Below are positions 8,588 through 18,179 of a stretch of 64,000 nt of DNA, in pieces. The position numbers and the translations under genes were made by a program. The stretch's first letter is position 1. The number at the start of each line of letters is the position of its first letter. The stretch is taken from contig NZ_BMTU01000012.1 in assembly GCF_014649835.1 (NCBI RefSeq), forward strand, positions 62,001 to 126,000, in the 5' to 3' direction. The notes under the pieces are model-generated. The model did not search any database, was not told the origin of the DNA, and was given only the letters and a program-made list of their open reading frames with translations. This DNA is from Streptomyces pilosus. Its GTDB lineage: Bacteria; Actinomycetota; Actinomycetes; Streptomycetales; Streptomycetaceae.

Positions 8588-9607
8588 ATGGCCCGAGCCG
8601 GTACCCGCCCCACGAGCCGGGACGTCGCGCGGGCCGCCGGCGTCTCCCAGGCCGCGGTCTCCCTGGTCCTCGGCGACAAGTGGCGCGGCCGGGTCTCGGA
8701 GGCGACGGCGGAGCGCGTCCGCGAGGCCGCGCGCACGCTGGGCTACCGCCCGAACCTGGCCGCCCGCAATCTGCGGCTGGGCCGCACCCGTACGGTCCTG
8801 CTGGTGGTGCCCGCGCTGACCACGGAGTTCTTCGCGGGTGTCTACACCGGGGCGGCCCGGGTCGCCTCCCAGCACGGCTTCGGCGTGGTGCTGTACCCCT
8901 CCCCCGAGGGCATCGGTCCCGCCCGCGACCCCTTCGCCTCCGCTGAGGCCGCCCTGGACGGGGTGATCGCCTCGTCCATGGCCGCGGAGGCCCTGACGGC
9001 GATCCGCGGCGACCAGCTGCCGCTGGTGATGCTGGACAGCGACCCCCGGGGCAGTGTGGGCGCGGCCACGGTCAACCTGGACATCGCGGGGGGTGTCCGT
9101 CAGGTCACGGACCATCTGCTCGGCCTGGGCCACCGTCGCTTCCTGCACCTGGCGGCGGATGTGCCGTCCTGGACCTTCGAGGTACGCGCGCGGGAGCTGG
9201 CGGCACGGCTGCGGGAGGTTCCGGGCACCTCGCTGCGCACGGCACGGTCCCCGATCTCGATCAGGGGCGCGGAGGCCGCGGCGGAGGCCGCGCTGGCCTT
9301 CCGCGACGGGCCGACGGCGGTGGTCTGCGACGACGACCAGCTGGCGGCGGGGGTGTACAAGGCGGCGCGGCGGCTGGGGGTGCGGGTGCCGGAGGACCTG
9401 TCGGTGACGGGGGTGGACGATCTGGCGGTGGCGACGGCGATCGATCCGGAGCTGACGACCGTCCGGCTGGACGCGGAGCTGTTCGGGGAGCGCGGGATGG
9501 GGGCGCTGCTGGCGGTCCTGGAGGGCCGCGCGCCGCTGGCCGACGACATCCCCGTCGAACTGGTGGTCCGCGGCTCCACCGCACCGGCGCGGGGCGCGTC
9601 GGTGTAG
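8588..9607 (+). CDS. LacI-family transcriptional regulator
   Basis: About 339 residues. N-terminal LacI helix-turn-helix: T-S-R-D-V-A-R-A-A-G-V-S at residues about 8-20, then A-A-V-S-L-V-L and the hinge helix R-P-N-L-A-A-R-N-L-R. The rest is a periplasmic-binding-protein-like effector domain with the V-T-G-V-D-D-L motif near the end. ATG at 8588 has a GAAGGAG site; the longer open frame upstream overlaps the operator and is not used. Likely represses the divergent MFS gene and itself. The ligand is unknown; absence of sugar catabolic genes nearby means a sugar ligand is only a family default. Confidence 0.88.
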   Translation: MARAGTRPTSRDVARAAGVSQAAVSLVLGDKWRGRVSEATAERVREAARTLGYRPNLAARNLRLGRTRTVLLVVPALTTEFFAGVYTGAARVASQHGFGVVLYPSPEGIGPARDPFASAEAALDGVIASSMAAEALTAIRGDQLPLVMLDSDPRGSVGAATVNLDIAGGVRQVTDHLLGLGHRRFLHLAADVPSWTFEVRARELAARLREVPGTSLRTARSPISIRGAEAAAEAALAFRDGPTAVVCDDDQLAAGVYKAARRLGVRVPEDLSVTGVDDLAVATAIDPELTTVRLDAELFGERGMGALLAVLEGRAPLADDIPVELVVRGSTAPARGASV

Positions 9608-9637
9608 CCGGGGTGGCTGCCCCCGCCCATACCGACG

Positions 9638-9653
9638 CCGGGCGCTTGCCCGG
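9638..9653 (+). terminator. Short hairpin after the LacI gene
   Basis: CCGGGC, loop GCTT, GCCCGG: a perfect 6-bp stem 30 bases after the stop. No T run follows. It could end transcription from either side, since prcA ends downstream on the other strand. Confidence 0.4.
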
Positions 9654-9777
9654 TCGCCCTTCACGGCACCGGTGGAGGCACGACTGCCCGCGGAGAGCGG
9701 GAAGCGGGGTGGGACGGAGTGGGGTGGCCGCCCGCAGCCGCAGGCACACGACCGGCCACCGTCAACCGGACTCCGGA

Positions 9778-10548
9778 CTACTCCACGTCGCCGCCGGACT
9801 CGGCCTCGGCCTCGGCCTGCGACTCCGCCTCCGCCGCCGTCTCCGCGCCGCCCGCCTCCAGCAGGCGTGCCAGCTGCCGGCCGCCGATCCGCCTGAACTT
9901 CCGCTGCTGCGGCCGGGTGCGGTCCAGCACCGCCACCTCCAGCCGCTCCGCGGGGATCTCCCGCTCGCTGCCGTTGGTGTCCCGCGACAGCGACTGCACC
10001 GCCAGCTCCAGCGCCTCCGCCAGCGTCATCCCGTCCCGGTGCCGCTGGTCCAGGTAGCCGCTGATCTGCTCCGCGTTGCCGCCCACCGCCACCGAGCCGT
10101 GCTCGTCCACGATGGACCCGTCGTGCGGCAGCCGGTAGATCTGGTCCTGCTCCGGGGTCTCGCCGACCTCGGCCACCACCAGCTCCACCTCGTACGGCTT
10201 CTCCCCCACGCTGGAGAAGATCGTCCCCAGCGTCTGGGCGTACACGTTCGCCAGGCCCCGGGCGGTCACGTCGTCCCGGTCGTAGGTGTAGCCCCGCAGG
10301 TCGGCGTAGCGCACGCCCCCGATCCGCAGGTTCTCGTACTCGTTGTACTTACCGGCCGCGGCGAAGCCGATCCGGTCGTAGATCTCGCTGAACTTGTGCA
10401 GCGCACGGGACGGGTTCTCGCCGACGAACACGATGCCGTCGGCGTACTGCAGCACGACAAGGCTGCGACCACGGGCGATGCCTTTGCGGGCGTACTCCGC
10501 CCGGTCGGCCATCGCCTGCTGAGGTGAGACATAGAACGGCGTCGACAC
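9778..10548 (-). CDS. prcA: 20S proteasome alpha subunit PrcA
   Basis: Outer-ring subunit of the 14+14 proteasome core; it gates substrate entry and docks the ARC ATPase. 256 residues from a GTG. N-terminus [12 protein letters not shown] is the alpha-subunit gating segment, followed by [12 protein letters not shown]. The alpha-type core continues to about residue 225. The C-terminus is an Ala/Glu/Ser-rich acidic repeat tail of about 25 residues, probably disordered. It lies 59 bases downstream of prcB, in the same transcript. No catalytic threonine, as expected. Confidence 0.96.
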   Translation of the reverse strand: MSTPFYVSPQQAMADRAEYARKGIARGRSLVVLQYADGIVFVGENPSRALHKFSEIYDRIGFAAAGKYNEYENLRIGGVRYADLRGYTYDRDDVTARGLANVYAQTLGTIFSSVGEKPYEVELVVAEVGETPEQDQIYRLPHDGSIVDEHGSVAVGGNAEQISGYLDQRHRDGMTLAEALELAVQSLSRDTNGSEREIPAERLEVAVLDRTRPQQRKFRRIGGRQLARLLEAGGAETAAEAESQAEAEAESGGDVE

Positions 10549-10607
10549 CGGTTATCCGTCCCTTTCTGTAGATGTCACTGGACCACCCTGAACAAGCGAG
10601 CCGCCCG

Positions 10608-11453
10608 CTACAGCAGCGAGGCCCGCGGCCCGTCCGGCTGCTGCAGCCGCCGCTCCAGCACGGAGCGGGCGATGTCGGACGCCTCGTCCTCGGTGAGCCG
10701 GCGGAAACCGTCCTCGGTGATCACGGTGATGATCGGATAAATCCGGCGGGCGACATCGGGACCACCGGTCGCCGAGTCGTCGTCTGCCGCGTCGTACAGG
10801 GCCTGCACCACCAGTGTGGTGGCCTCGGCCTCACTCAGGTCGCCCCGGAACAGCTTCTTCATCGCGCCGCGCGCGAACACCGACCCGGAGCCGGTGGCGG
10901 CGTACCCCTGCTCCTCGGAACGCCCGCCGGTGACGTCGTAGGAGAAGATCCGCCCCTTCTCCCGGTCCACGTCGTATCCCGCGAACAGCGGGACCACGGC
11001 GAGTCCCTGCATGGCCATGCCCAGGTTCGAGCGGATCATCGTCGACAGCCGGTTCGCCTTGCCCTCCAGCGACAGCTGTGTGCCCTCGACCTTCTCGAAG
11101 TGCTCCAGCTCCAGCTGGAACAGCTTCACCATCTCCACGGCCAGCCCCGCCGTGCCGGCGATCCCGACCGCCGAGTACTCGTCGGCGGGGAACACCTTCT
11201 CGATGTCCCGCTGCGCGATGACGTTCCCCATGGTGGCCCGGCGGTCACCGGCGAGCACGACACCGCCGGGGAACGTGACGGCGACGATCGTCGTGCCGTG
11301 CGGCGCCTCGATCACACCCTGCACGGGCGGCAGCGACCTCTTGCCGGGCAGCAGCTCCGGCTGGTGATCGGAGAGGAAGTCCATGAAGGAGGAGGAGCCC
11401 GGCGTCAGGAAGGCAGCCGGCAGACGCCCGGTGCTACGAGTGTTGGCTTCCAC
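10608..11453 (-). CDS. prcB: 20S proteasome beta subunit PrcB, with propeptide
   Basis: Catalytic subunit of the proteasome core. 281 residues from a GTG at 11453 with a GGAAGGAA site. A 53-residue propeptide ends A-P-H-G, and autocleavage exposes Thr54 of T-T-I-V-A-V-T as the N-terminal nucleophile. Family catalytic residues follow: the A-G-D-R-R-A-T segment and the lysine region. ARC recognises substrates and PrcA forms the gate. The first 49 bases overlap the tail of the endonuclease VII-like frame upstream, an overlap that suggests translational coupling in the ancestral operon. Confidence 0.96.
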   Translation of the reverse strand: MEANTRSTGRLPAAFLTPGSSSFMDFLSDHQPELLPGKRSLPPVQGVIEAPHGTTIVAVTFPGGVVLAGDRRATMGNVIAQRDIEKVFPADEYSAVGIAGTAGLAVEMVKLFQLELEHFEKVEGTQLSLEGKANRLSTMIRSNLGMAMQGLAVVPLFAGYDVDREKGRIFSYDVTGGRSEEQGYAATGSGSVFARGAMKKLFRGDLSEAEATTLVVQALYDAADDDSATGGPDVARRIYPIITVITEDGFRRLTEDEASDIARSVLERRLQQPDGPRASLL

Positions 11454-11770
11454 GCGATTCCTTCCACGTATGCGGCAGCCCGCCTTATGGCATCGGGCCG
11501 GTCCTTGAACTGCCCCAGCGCCGCGTGGCGGCTGAAGCACAGTACGCCACGGACCCTACCCGTCCCGTGGCGGTGATCCACATGCTCGGCGGGGGCAACT
11601 CGGCATGCCCGGCAGACGCCTTGCGGCCGCGGCGCGCGCCGCGCTCCCGTCCCGGCCTCCCGACTACTGCCGGGAGCACTCGGCGGAGCACTCCCGGCAG
11701 TACGCCCGGCCACCCTCGGGCGTGGCCCTGTCACTCCCGGACGCCGCACCCGGCGGGCGCCGGCCGGCAA
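11405..11770 (-). pseudogene. Decayed recombination endonuclease VII-like gene between pup and prcB
   Basis: A 121-residue frame whose second half is clearly Endonuclease_7 family: C53-R-A-C56, then V-D-H-R-H (Asp65, His66, His68), T-G-R-V-R-G-V-L-C78 and A-L-G-Q-F-K-D. The family pattern continues L-C-x-x-C-N, but here the second zinc cysteine is Arg81 (CGC) and the catalytic Asn is His82 (CAC). Each differs from the expected TGC and AAC by one base. The N-terminal 50 residues are low-complexity and do not resemble the usual helical lead-in. The C-terminus ([10 protein letters not shown]) is kept and overlaps the prcB start. Actinobacteria often carry this gene between pup and prcB, as I recall. 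I read it as inactive; a surviving non-catalytic protein is possible. Confidence 0.55.
11667..11700 (-). other. Strong hairpin between pup and prcB
   Basis: CTGCCGGGAG (11667-11676) and CTCCCGGCAG (11691-11700) are perfect 10-bp arms with a 14-base loop, extendable by imperfect pairs. It lies inside the decayed endonuclease frame, 178 bases after the pup stop. It could attenuate transcription from pup into prcBA. No T run follows. Confidence 0.4.
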
Positions 11771-11877
11771 CGCGGTCGGCGCCTCACATCCGAGCCGTCC
11801 GGCTCATCGGCTCGTCGACTCAACCGGCTCCGAGGAAACCGGATCCCGCCCGATCCCACCTCGAGACCGAGGGGGAA

Positions 11878-12096
11878 TCACTCCCCGCCCTTCTGGACGA
11901 AGGACCTCACGAAGTCCTCGGCGTTGGCCTCGAGCACGTCGTCGATCTCGTCGAGGACGTCGTCCACGTCCTCGCTCAGCTTCTCCTGACGGTCCTTGAG
12001 GTCCTCGGAAGCCTGCGTCTCCGCCGCCTGCTCCTCGACCTCCTCCGTGGACCGGGTGGCCTTCTGCTGTCCGCCGCCGGTGTCCTTGGTCGCCAT
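11878..12096 (-). CDS. pup: Prokaryotic ubiquitin-like protein Pup
   Basis: Protein tag that PafA attaches to lysines and that ARC recognises through Pup's coiled-coil-forming helix. 72 residues, nearly all charged and disordered: an N-terminal M-A-T-K-D-T-G-G-G-Q segment, a Glu/Gln/Asp-rich middle, and the conserved end F-V-R-S-F-V-Q-K-G-G-E. It ends in Glu, not Gln, so it needs no deamidation by Dop before ligation. The ATG at 12096 follows a GGTGAGGG site. The frame upstream is open but has no family similarity. It lies between dop and the prcBA genes. Confidence 0.96.
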   Translation of the reverse strand: MATKDTGGGQQKATRSTEEVEEQAAETQASEDLKDRQEKLSEDVDDVLDEIDDVLEANAEDFVRSFVQKGGE

Positions 12097-12146
12097 CACC
12101 CTCACCCCGCTCGGTTCGCCCGACACACTTGCTCGGTCAAGATCAG

Positions 12147-12152
12147 ACCCTA
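12147..12152 (-). promoter_or_regulatory. Possible -10 element for pup
   Basis: TAGGGT on the minus strand within TATAGGGTCTG, 51 bases before the pup start. No convincing -35 box is seen. The same TAGGGTCTG string occurs before arc (15822-15830) and before the F420-type gene (44247-44255). Confidence 0.3.
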
Positions 12153-12274
12153 TAGGCCGGGTCCGACAATGCCCCCGCAGTTGCTCCAACGTACGGGGAC
12201 CACCTCGATGATTCCCGGACCGGGCGTCTTCCACCCTGTCCGGCCGGATCTCCCCGGGTGTCCTCGGTACCCGC

Positions 12275-13786
12275 TCAGTGCCCCGACAACACCCTGACCA
12301 GGTCTTCCGCCGTGCGGCAGCGGTCCAGGAGCTCCTTGACGTGATTACGCGTTCCGCGAAGCGGTTCCAGGGTTGGCACCCGCTGGAGCGAGTCCCGGCC
12401 CGGCAGATCGAAGATCACCGAGTCCCAGGAGGCCGCCGCGACGTCGTCCGCGTACTGCTCCAGACACCGCCCGCGGAAGTACGCGCGGGTGTCCTCCGGA
12501 GGGGCCGTGCGGGCCCGCTCGACCTCTCCCTCGTCCAGCAGCCGCTTCATCCGTCCGCGGGCCACCAGACGGTTGTAGAGGCCCTTGTCGGGGCGGACGT
12601 CGGCGTACTGCAGGTCGACCAGGTGCAGCCGGGCGGCGTCCCAGTCCAGTCCGTCCCTGCGCCGGTACCCCTCCATGAGCTCCCGCTTGGCGACCCAGTC
12701 CAGCTCGCCGGCCAGGCTCATCGGGTCGTTCTCCAGCCGGGTGAGGGTGTCCTCCCAGCGCAGCAGCACGTCCTTGGTCTGCTCGTCCGCGTCCGCCCCG
12801 AACCGCTCCTCGACGTACTTGCGGGCAAGCTCGAAGTACTCCATCTGGAGCTGCACGGCGGTCAGCGTCCGCCCGCTGCGCAGCGTGACGAGCCGCTTCA
12901 GGGACGGGTCGTGCGACACCTGGTGCAGGGTGCGCACCGGCTGGTCCACCGCCAGGTCCACCGCGATGAACCCGTCCTCGATCATCGACAGGACCAGGGC
13001 CGTGGTCCCCAGCTTGAGATAGGTCGAGATCTCCGACAGGTTCGCGTCACCGATGATGACATGCAGTCGCCGGTACTTCTCCGCGTCGGCGTGCGGCTCG
13101 TCCCGGGTGTTGATGATCGGGCGCTTCAGCGTGGTCTCGAGTCCCACTTCGACCTCGAAGTAGTCGGCCCGCTGACTGAGCTGGAAGCCGTGCTCGTGGC
13201 CGTCCTGGCCGATGCCGACGCGGCCGGCGCCGGTGAAGACCTGCCGGGAGACGAAGAACGGCGTCAGGTGGCGCACGATGTCCGAGAAGGCGGTCTCCCG
13301 CTTCATCAGGTAGTTCTCGTGCGTCCCGTAGGAGGCGCCCTTGTTGTCGGTGTTGTTCTTGTAGAGGTGGATCGGCTGGGCGCCGGGGAGCTGCGCGGCC
13401 CGTTCGGCCGCCTCGGCCATGATCCGCTCGCCGGCCTTGTCCCAGAGCACGGCGTCGCGCGGGTTGGTGACCTCGGGGGCGCTGTACTCAGGATGGGCGT
13501 GGTCCACGTAGAGCCGCGCGCCGTTGGTCAGGATGACGTTGGCCAGGCCGATGTCCTCGTCGGTGAGCTGGCTGGAGTCGGCGGCCTCACGGGCGAGGTC
13601 GAAGCCTCGCGCGTCCCGCAGCGGATTCTCCTCCTCGAAGTCCCAGCGGGCCCGGCGGGCCCGGTGCATCGCCGCCGCGTAGGCGTTCACGATCTGGGAC
13701 GAGGTGAGCATGGCATTGGCGTTGGGATGACCGGGCACGGAGATCCCGTACTCCGTCTCGATGCCCATTACTCGCCGTACGGTCAT
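12275..13786 (-). CDS. dop: Depupylase/deamidase Dop
   Basis: Removes Pup from tagged proteins and, where Pup ends in Gln, deamidates it. It is a paralog of PafA with the same glutamine-synthetase-like fold. 503 residues. M-G-I-E-T-E-Y-G with Glu10 binds metal; [10 protein letters not shown] contains the catalytic Asp95. The insert at about residues 45-80 ([12 protein letters not shown]) is the Dop-loop that PafA lacks. Shared motifs Y-K-N-N-T-D-N-K-G and [12 protein letters not shown] are intact. ATG with an AAGGAGGGC site. Because this Pup ends in Glu, Dop here is probably only a depupylase. Confidence 0.97.
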   Translation of the reverse strand: MTVRRVMGIETEYGISVPGHPNANAMLTSSQIVNAYAAAMHRARRARWDFEEENPLRDARGFDLAREAADSSQLTDEDIGLANVILTNGARLYVDHAHPEYSAPEVTNPRDAVLWDKAGERIMAEAAERAAQLPGAQPIHLYKNNTDNKGASYGTHENYLMKRETAFSDIVRHLTPFFVSRQVFTGAGRVGIGQDGHEHGFQLSQRADYFEVEVGLETTLKRPIINTRDEPHADAEKYRRLHVIIGDANLSEISTYLKLGTTALVLSMIEDGFIAVDLAVDQPVRTLHQVSHDPSLKRLVTLRSGRTLTAVQLQMEYFELARKYVEERFGADADEQTKDVLLRWEDTLTRLENDPMSLAGELDWVAKRELMEGYRRRDGLDWDAARLHLVDLQYADVRPDKGLYNRLVARGRMKRLLDEGEVERARTAPPEDTRAYFRGRCLEQYADDVAAASWDSVIFDLPGRDSLQRVPTLEPLRGTRNHVKELLDRCRTAEDLVRVLSGH

Positions 13787-13976
13787 GCGGCCCTCCTTGC
13801 CCGGCGGCGTCCCCGGTCGGGGGCGCTGCTGTACCGCTGGCGCTCCGGTGCGTGTGCGGTGCCCGTCCCCGCACTGCGCGACTCGGCGGTACGGACGAGC
13901 CTAGAACGCCTTCGCCCTGGTGGGGAGATCATTTGCGTCAATTGCTGTGCTCCGGAGGTGGCCCGAAAAAACAGTC

Positions 13977-14009
13977 GGCTGCGGGTACCCGCAGAGGGCA
14001 CCCGCAGCC
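13977..14009 (-). terminator. Intrinsic terminator after arc
   Basis: GGCTGCGGGT (13977-13986) and ACCCGCAGCC (14000-14009) are perfect 10-bp arms with a 13-base loop. On the minus strand a T6 run follows four bases after the stem. It begins 10 bases after the arc stop. This is the most classic rho-independent terminator in the window and separates arc from dop. Confidence 0.9.
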
Positions 14010-14019
14010 GCCCTGGCTT

Positions 14020-15786
14020 TTACAGGTACTGGCCTGTGTTCGCCACGGTGTCGATGGAGCGTCCCGTGTCCGCGCCCTGCTTTCCGGTGATGAGCGTACG
14101 GATGTACACGATCCGCTCGCCCTTCTTTCCGGAGATGCGGGCCCAGTCGTCCGGGTTGGTGGTGTTGGGCAGGTCCTCGTTCTCCTTGAACTCGTCCACG
14201 CAGGCCTGGAGCAGGTGGGAGACGCGGAGGCCCTTCTGGTTCTTCTCCAGGAAGTCCTTGATCGCCATCTTCTTGGCACGGCCCACGATGTTCTCGATCA
14301 TGGCACCGGAATTGAAGTCCTTGAAGTAGAGGACTTCCTTGTCGCCATTGGCGTACGTGACTTCCAGGAAGCGGTTCTCCTCGGATTCGGCGTACATCTG
14401 TTCCACGGCGGTCTGGATCATGCTCTGGACCGTCATGGACTTGTCGCCGCCGTGCTCGGTGAGGTCGTCGCCGTGCAGCGGGAGGCGTTCCGTGAGGTAC
14501 TTGCCGAAGATGTCCTTGGCCGCCTCGGCGTCCGGACGCTCGATCTTGATCTTCACGTCCAGCCGGCCGGGCCGGAGGATGGCGGGGTCGATCATGTCCT
14601 CGCGGTTGGAGGCACCGATCACGACCACGTTCTGCAGGCCCTCCACGCCGTCGATCTCGGCGAGCAGCTGCGGGACGATGGTGTTCTCCACGTCCGAGCT
14701 GACACCGGAGCCGCGGGTGCGGAAGAGGGACTCCATCTCGTCGAAGAAGACGATGACGGGGGTGCCCTCGCTGGCCTTCTCACGGGCCCGCTGGAAGACC
14801 AGGCGGATCTGCCGCTCGGTCTCGCCGACGTACTTGTTCAGCAGCTCGGGGCCCTTGATGTTGAGGAAGAAGCTCTTCCCCGCGGCCACACCGGTGACCT
14901 CCGCGACCTTCTTGGCCAGTGAGTTGGCGACGGCCTTGGCGATCAGCGTCTTGCCGCATCCGGGAGGCCCGTACAGCAGCACACCCTTGGGGGGCCGCAG
15001 TTCGTGCTCCTTGAACAGGTCGGGGTAGAGGTACGGCAGCTCGACCGCGTCGCGGATGGCCTCGATCTGGCCGCCGAGACCGCCGATCTGCTCGTAGCCG
15101 ATGTCGGGGACTTCCTCGAGGACGAGTTCCTCGACCTCGCTCTTGGGGACGACCTCGTAGACGTAGCCCGAGCGGGGCTCCAGCAGCAGGGCGTCGCCGG
15201 GGCGGATGGTGACGTCCAGCAGCGGCTCGGCGAGCCGCACCACCCGCTCCTCGTCGGTGTGCCCGACCACCAGGGCCCGCTCGCCGTCCTCGAGGATCTC
15301 CTTGAGGGTGACGATGTCGCCGACGCGCTCGTAGGTCATGGCCTCGACCACGTTGAGCGCTTCGTTGAGCATCACTTCCTGGCCGCGCCGGAGCTCGTCG
15401 AGCTCGACGCCGGGGCTGACGTTCACCCGCAGCTTGCGGCCGCCGGTGAAGATGTCGGCCGTGCCGTCCTCGTTCGCCGTGAGGAACACACCGAAACCGG
15501 CCGGGGGCTGCGCGAGCCGGTCGACCTCCTCCTTGAGGGCCACGATCTGGTCGCGGGCCTCACGGAGCGTGCCCGCGAGTCGTTCGTTCTGGGCGGACAC
15601 GCCGGCCAGGTTGGTCTGCAGCTCGACGATCCGCTCTTCGAGAATCCTCGTGTGTCGCGGAGAGTCGGCGAGCTTACGTCGCAGGACGGCGATCTCCTGC
15701 TCAAGGTAGGCAATCTGCCCGGCCGGGTCGTCGGACCCGCGTCCCGGGCGGATGCCGCGGTTCATGTCGTCGTCGTGGGCTGCCAC
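14020..15786 (-). CDS. arc: Proteasome-associated AAA ATPase ARC (Mpa)
   Basis: Hexameric unfoldase that binds Pup, unfolds the tagged protein and feeds it into PrcBA. About 588 residues. N-terminal coiled coil at about 20-90 (Pup-binding), then two OB-fold segments to about 230, then a AAA domain: Walker A G-P-P-G-C-G-K-T near 273-280, Walker B F-F-D-E-M-E, and the R-P-G-R-L-D finger region. It ends G-Q-Y-L, the penultimate-Tyr tail that docks into PrcA pockets. I chose the GTG at 15786, which has GGAGGAGGTGAGG just upstream; the longer TTG frame starts inside this ribosome site. Confidence 0.97.
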   Translation of the reverse strand: MAAHDDDMNRGIRPGRGSDDPAGQIAYLEQEIAVLRRKLADSPRHTRILEERIVELQTNLAGVSAQNERLAGTLREARDQIVALKEEVDRLAQPPAGFGVFLTANEDGTADIFTGGRKLRVNVSPGVELDELRRGQEVMLNEALNVVEAMTYERVGDIVTLKEILEDGERALVVGHTDEERVVRLAEPLLDVTIRPGDALLLEPRSGYVYEVVPKSEVEELVLEEVPDIGYEQIGGLGGQIEAIRDAVELPYLYPDLFKEHELRPPKGVLLYGPPGCGKTLIAKAVANSLAKKVAEVTGVAAGKSFFLNIKGPELLNKYVGETERQIRLVFQRAREKASEGTPVIVFFDEMESLFRTRGSGVSSDVENTIVPQLLAEIDGVEGLQNVVVIGASNREDMIDPAILRPGRLDVKIKIERPDAEAAKDIFGKYLTERLPLHGDDLTEHGGDKSMTVQSMIQTAVEQMYAESEENRFLEVTYANGDKEVLYFKDFNSGAMIENIVGRAKKMAIKDFLEKNQKGLRVSHLLQACVDEFKENEDLPNTTNPDDWARISGKKGERIVYIRTLITGKQGADTGRSIDTVANTGQYL

Positions 15787-16031
15787 GGTCCTCACCTCCT
15801 CCAAGGGGAGCTGGACGCTTCCAGACCCTACCTGGGCGGGTGTCGATTGAAACCCCTAGATCACAAAGACGGTCGGGGTGTGTCCGATCTTCACCCTTGC
15901 GCTCTCCCTCACGCCAGGGGAATACCCACCGAAGATGATTGGAACCCAGGCGGGGGTAGGGTCGAAGTGTTCAACACCCGTCAGAGCTGGCCGGATTCCC
16001 GTTCGGTTCGACGCTGGAAACGGCAGGAGAG

Positions 16032-16337
16032 ATGAGCGTGCAGCAGGAGGCCGGAGTCGTCGGCGAGGCCCTGGAGGTCTGGATCGACCAGGACCTGTGT
16101 ACCGGCGACGGCATCTGCGCCCAGTACGCGCCCGAGGTGTTCGAGCTGGACATCGACGGTCTGGCCTACGTGAAGAGCCCGCAGGACGAGTTGCTGCAGG
16201 AACAGGGAGCGACAACGCCCGTACCGCTGCCCCTCCTCACCGACGTGATCGACTCCGCGAAGGAGTGCCCGGGCGAGTGCATCCACGTCCGCCGGGTTTC
16301 GGACAGGACCGAGGTGTACGGGCCGGACGCGGGGTGA
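16032..16337 (+). CDS. Small ferredoxin, probably 3Fe-4S
   Basis: 101 residues. Near residue 23 it has C-T-G-D-G-I-C, the C-x5-C pattern of single-cluster ferredoxins where a middle cysteine is absent, followed by A-P-E-V-F. Near residue 78 is C-P-G-E-C-I, giving the distal C-P pair plus an extra cysteine three residues on where most relatives have Ala. These ferredoxins usually pass electrons to cytochrome P450s or other oxygenases; no such partner is next to it. ATG at 16032 has a GCAGGAGAG site. It is divergent from arc across 245 bases and conserved in this location in Streptomyces, by recollection. Confidence 0.87.
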   Translation: MSVQQEAGVVGEALEVWIDQDLCTGDGICAQYAPEVFELDIDGLAYVKSPQDELLQEQGATTPVPLPLLTDVIDSAKECPGECIHVRRVSDRTEVYGPDAG

Positions 16338-16418
16338 CCGCCGCGGCACGGCCCGTCATGGGCGTCTGACCGTCCCCGCACCGGCGTGCGCGCCGCGCCG
16401 CACGCCCGCGCGCTCGGG

Positions 16419-17042
16419 TCACACGCTCTTGGCGGTGGAGGGAGCGGACCGTACGAACGCGCCGTCCGTCCACCGCCACTTCACGCTCTCGCGCACGTCG
16501 GGGCAGCAACTGGGCACGTCGGCGGACGAGTAGCCGAGCAGGCCGGCGCGGACCTCTCCGTCGCGTACGGCGAAGTCGTCGACGTTGGTGCGGTCCCCGG
16601 GGTCGACGAGGGTGGCGACCACGCGCGGTTCGGCGCTGCCGGCGGCCCGGGTGACGACGTAGACGCCGTCGGGCGGGGTGCCCATCGGGGCGTCGCAGCG
16701 CACCACGGCCACCGTTTCCGGCCGTCCGTCGCCATCGAGGTCGCCGGAGGCCTGCTTCCTGACCACGCGCTTCACCGGGCCGCACTGGAGCGGGAACTCG
16801 ACGGCGGCGGGATCGGGCGGGGCGAGCTGCGCCGGCGCGCTCCTGGTCTGCGGCCCGGGTGTCGGGGCCGCGGTCGCGGCGTCGGGGCCCAGGACCGAGG
16901 ACAGGGCCACGACTCCGGCGAGGGCCGTGGCGGTGGCGACCCAGTGGATCGGCCGCGCGTGCGTGTGGGCGAGCTCCGGGACGGCGGAAGGCTGCACGAG
17001 GAGTGTCTCCTGTGAGGGCTGTGCCGGTGGGGTGGCCAGCAT
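16419..17042 (-). CDS. Exported or membrane-anchored protein with DxDxDG motif, unknown function
   Basis: About 207 residues from an ATG at 17042; a GTG at 17057 is an alternative. A polar N-terminus of about 30 residues precedes one hydrophobic segment (H-W-V-A-T-A-T-A-L-A-G-V-V-A-L), then a Pro/Ala linker, so it is a type II anchor or has a late signal peptide. The outer domain contains S-G-D-L-D-G-D-G-R-P-E, an EF-hand-like calcium loop as in FG-GAP/VCBS repeats, and paired cysteines (C-C-P near the end) that may form disulfides. Function unknown. It converges on the ferredoxin gene across 81 bases. Confidence 0.7.
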   Translation of the reverse strand: MLATPPAQPSQETLLVQPSAVPELAHTHARPIHWVATATALAGVVALSSVLGPDAATAAPTPGPQTRSAPAQLAPPDPAAVEFPLQCGPVKRVVRKQASGDLDGDGRPETVAVVRCDAPMGTPPDGVYVVTRAAGSAEPRVVATLVDPGDRTNVDDFAVRDGEVRAGLLGYSSADVPSCCPDVRESVKWRWTDGAFVRSAPSTAKSV

Positions 17043-17151
17043 CGTGCCACACGTCACAGTACGGAGGGAACGGCGGGGGGTGTGCGGTCCCGGCGCGGGG
17101 GAACCGGGACGGGTCGCGCCCTCGCCGTCGTGTCACCCGGTCAACGCGAGA

Positions 17152-17200
17152 GCGCCGTGGCGCAGTTCCCGGGCATGAGCGGGGAACTGCGCCACGGCGC
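17152..17200 (-). terminator. Hairpin after the tRNA methyltransferase gene
   Basis: GCGCCGTGGCGCAGTTCCC (17152-17170) pairs perfectly with 17182-17200: 19-bp arms and an 11-base loop. It lies 27 bases after the methyltransferase stop. No T run follows. Confidence 0.75.
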
Positions 17201-17226
17201 CCGTCTGTTGCGGACCCGGGGGCGGG

Positions 17227-18129
17227 TCAGCGGGCGGTGCCCCCGTCGGCGTTGGGGCCGGAGTAGTCCTCGCCGTAGGCGCCCTTGGCGGGACGGCGGC
17301 GGCGCATGGGCGGCTCGACGCCGTCGGCGAGGCGGCGGGCGGTCAGCAGGAAGCCGGTGTGGCCGATCATGCGGTGGTCCGGACGGACGGCGAGGCCCTC
17401 GATGTGCCAGTTGCGGATCATCGTCTCCCAGGCGGTCGGCTCGTTGAAGCAGCCGATCTCGCGGATGGACTCGACGGTCCGGGCGAGCTGGGTGGTGGTG
17501 GCGACGTAGCAGCAGAGGATGCCGCCGGGGACGAGCGCCTTGGAGACGGCGTCCAGGCACTCCCAGGGGGCGAGCATGTCGAGGATGACCCGGTCGACGT
17601 CGGCGTCGGACAGGTTGTCCTGGAGGTCGCCCACGGTGAGCTGCCAGGCGGGGTGCGGGCCGCCGAAGTACCGCTCGACGTTCTGCCGGGCGATGTCGGC
17701 GAAGTCCTCGCGGCGCTCGTAGGAGTGCAACATGCCCTGGTCGCCGATGGCGCGCAGCAGGAAGCTGCTCAGCGAGCCGGAGCCCACGCCCGCTTCCACG
17801 ACGCGTGCGCCGGGGAAGATGTCGGCGAAGGCGAGGATCTGCCCCGCGTCCTTCGGGTAGACGACAGCCGCCCCGCGGGGCATGGACAGGACGTAGTCGG
17901 GGAGCAGGGGGCGCAGCGCGAGGTAGGCGACGTTCCCGGTGGTGCGGACAACGCTGCCCTCGGGAGCACCGATCAGTTCGTCGTGCGGGAAGGAACCCTT
18001 GTGGGTGTGGAAGTTCTTCCCGGACTCGAGCGTGAACGTGTAGTGGCGGCCCTTGGGGTCGGTCAGCTGAACCTGGTCCCCGACCTTGAAGGGCCCGCGC
18101 CTGCGGGCGGCACCGGTCGGTTCGGACAT
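17227..18129 (-). CDS. trmI: tRNA (adenine-58-N1)-methyltransferase, TrmI family
   Basis: Methylates A58 in the T loop of tRNAs using S-adenosylmethionine. 300 residues. N-terminal small beta domain (K-V-G-D-Q-V-Q-L-T-D-P-K-G-R-H-Y), then a Rossmann methyltransferase with the SAM motif V-V-E-A-G-V-G-S-G-S-L-S and D-M-L-A-P-W-E. It ends in a basic Arg-rich tail. In M. tuberculosis the homologue (Rv2118c) also lies in the proteasome neighbourhood, upstream of arc, which matches this synteny. ATG at 18129 has only a weak ribosome site. It starts 50 bases after the M50 protease gene and could share its transcript. Confidence 0.94.
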   Translation of the reverse strand: MSEPTGAARRRGPFKVGDQVQLTDPKGRHYTFTLESGKNFHTHKGSFPHDELIGAPEGSVVRTTGNVAYLALRPLLPDYVLSMPRGAAVVYPKDAGQILAFADIFPGARVVEAGVGSGSLSSFLLRAIGDQGMLHSYERREDFADIARQNVERYFGGPHPAWQLTVGDLQDNLSDADVDRVILDMLAPWECLDAVSKALVPGGILCCYVATTTQLARTVESIREIGCFNEPTAWETMIRNWHIEGLAVRPDHRMIGHTGFLLTARRLADGVEPPMRRRRPAKGAYGEDYSGPNADGGTAR

Positions 18130-18179
18130 GTGACCAGCCTACCGGTTCCCCGGCGCGGCTCCGACCGGCGGCGGGTGGT

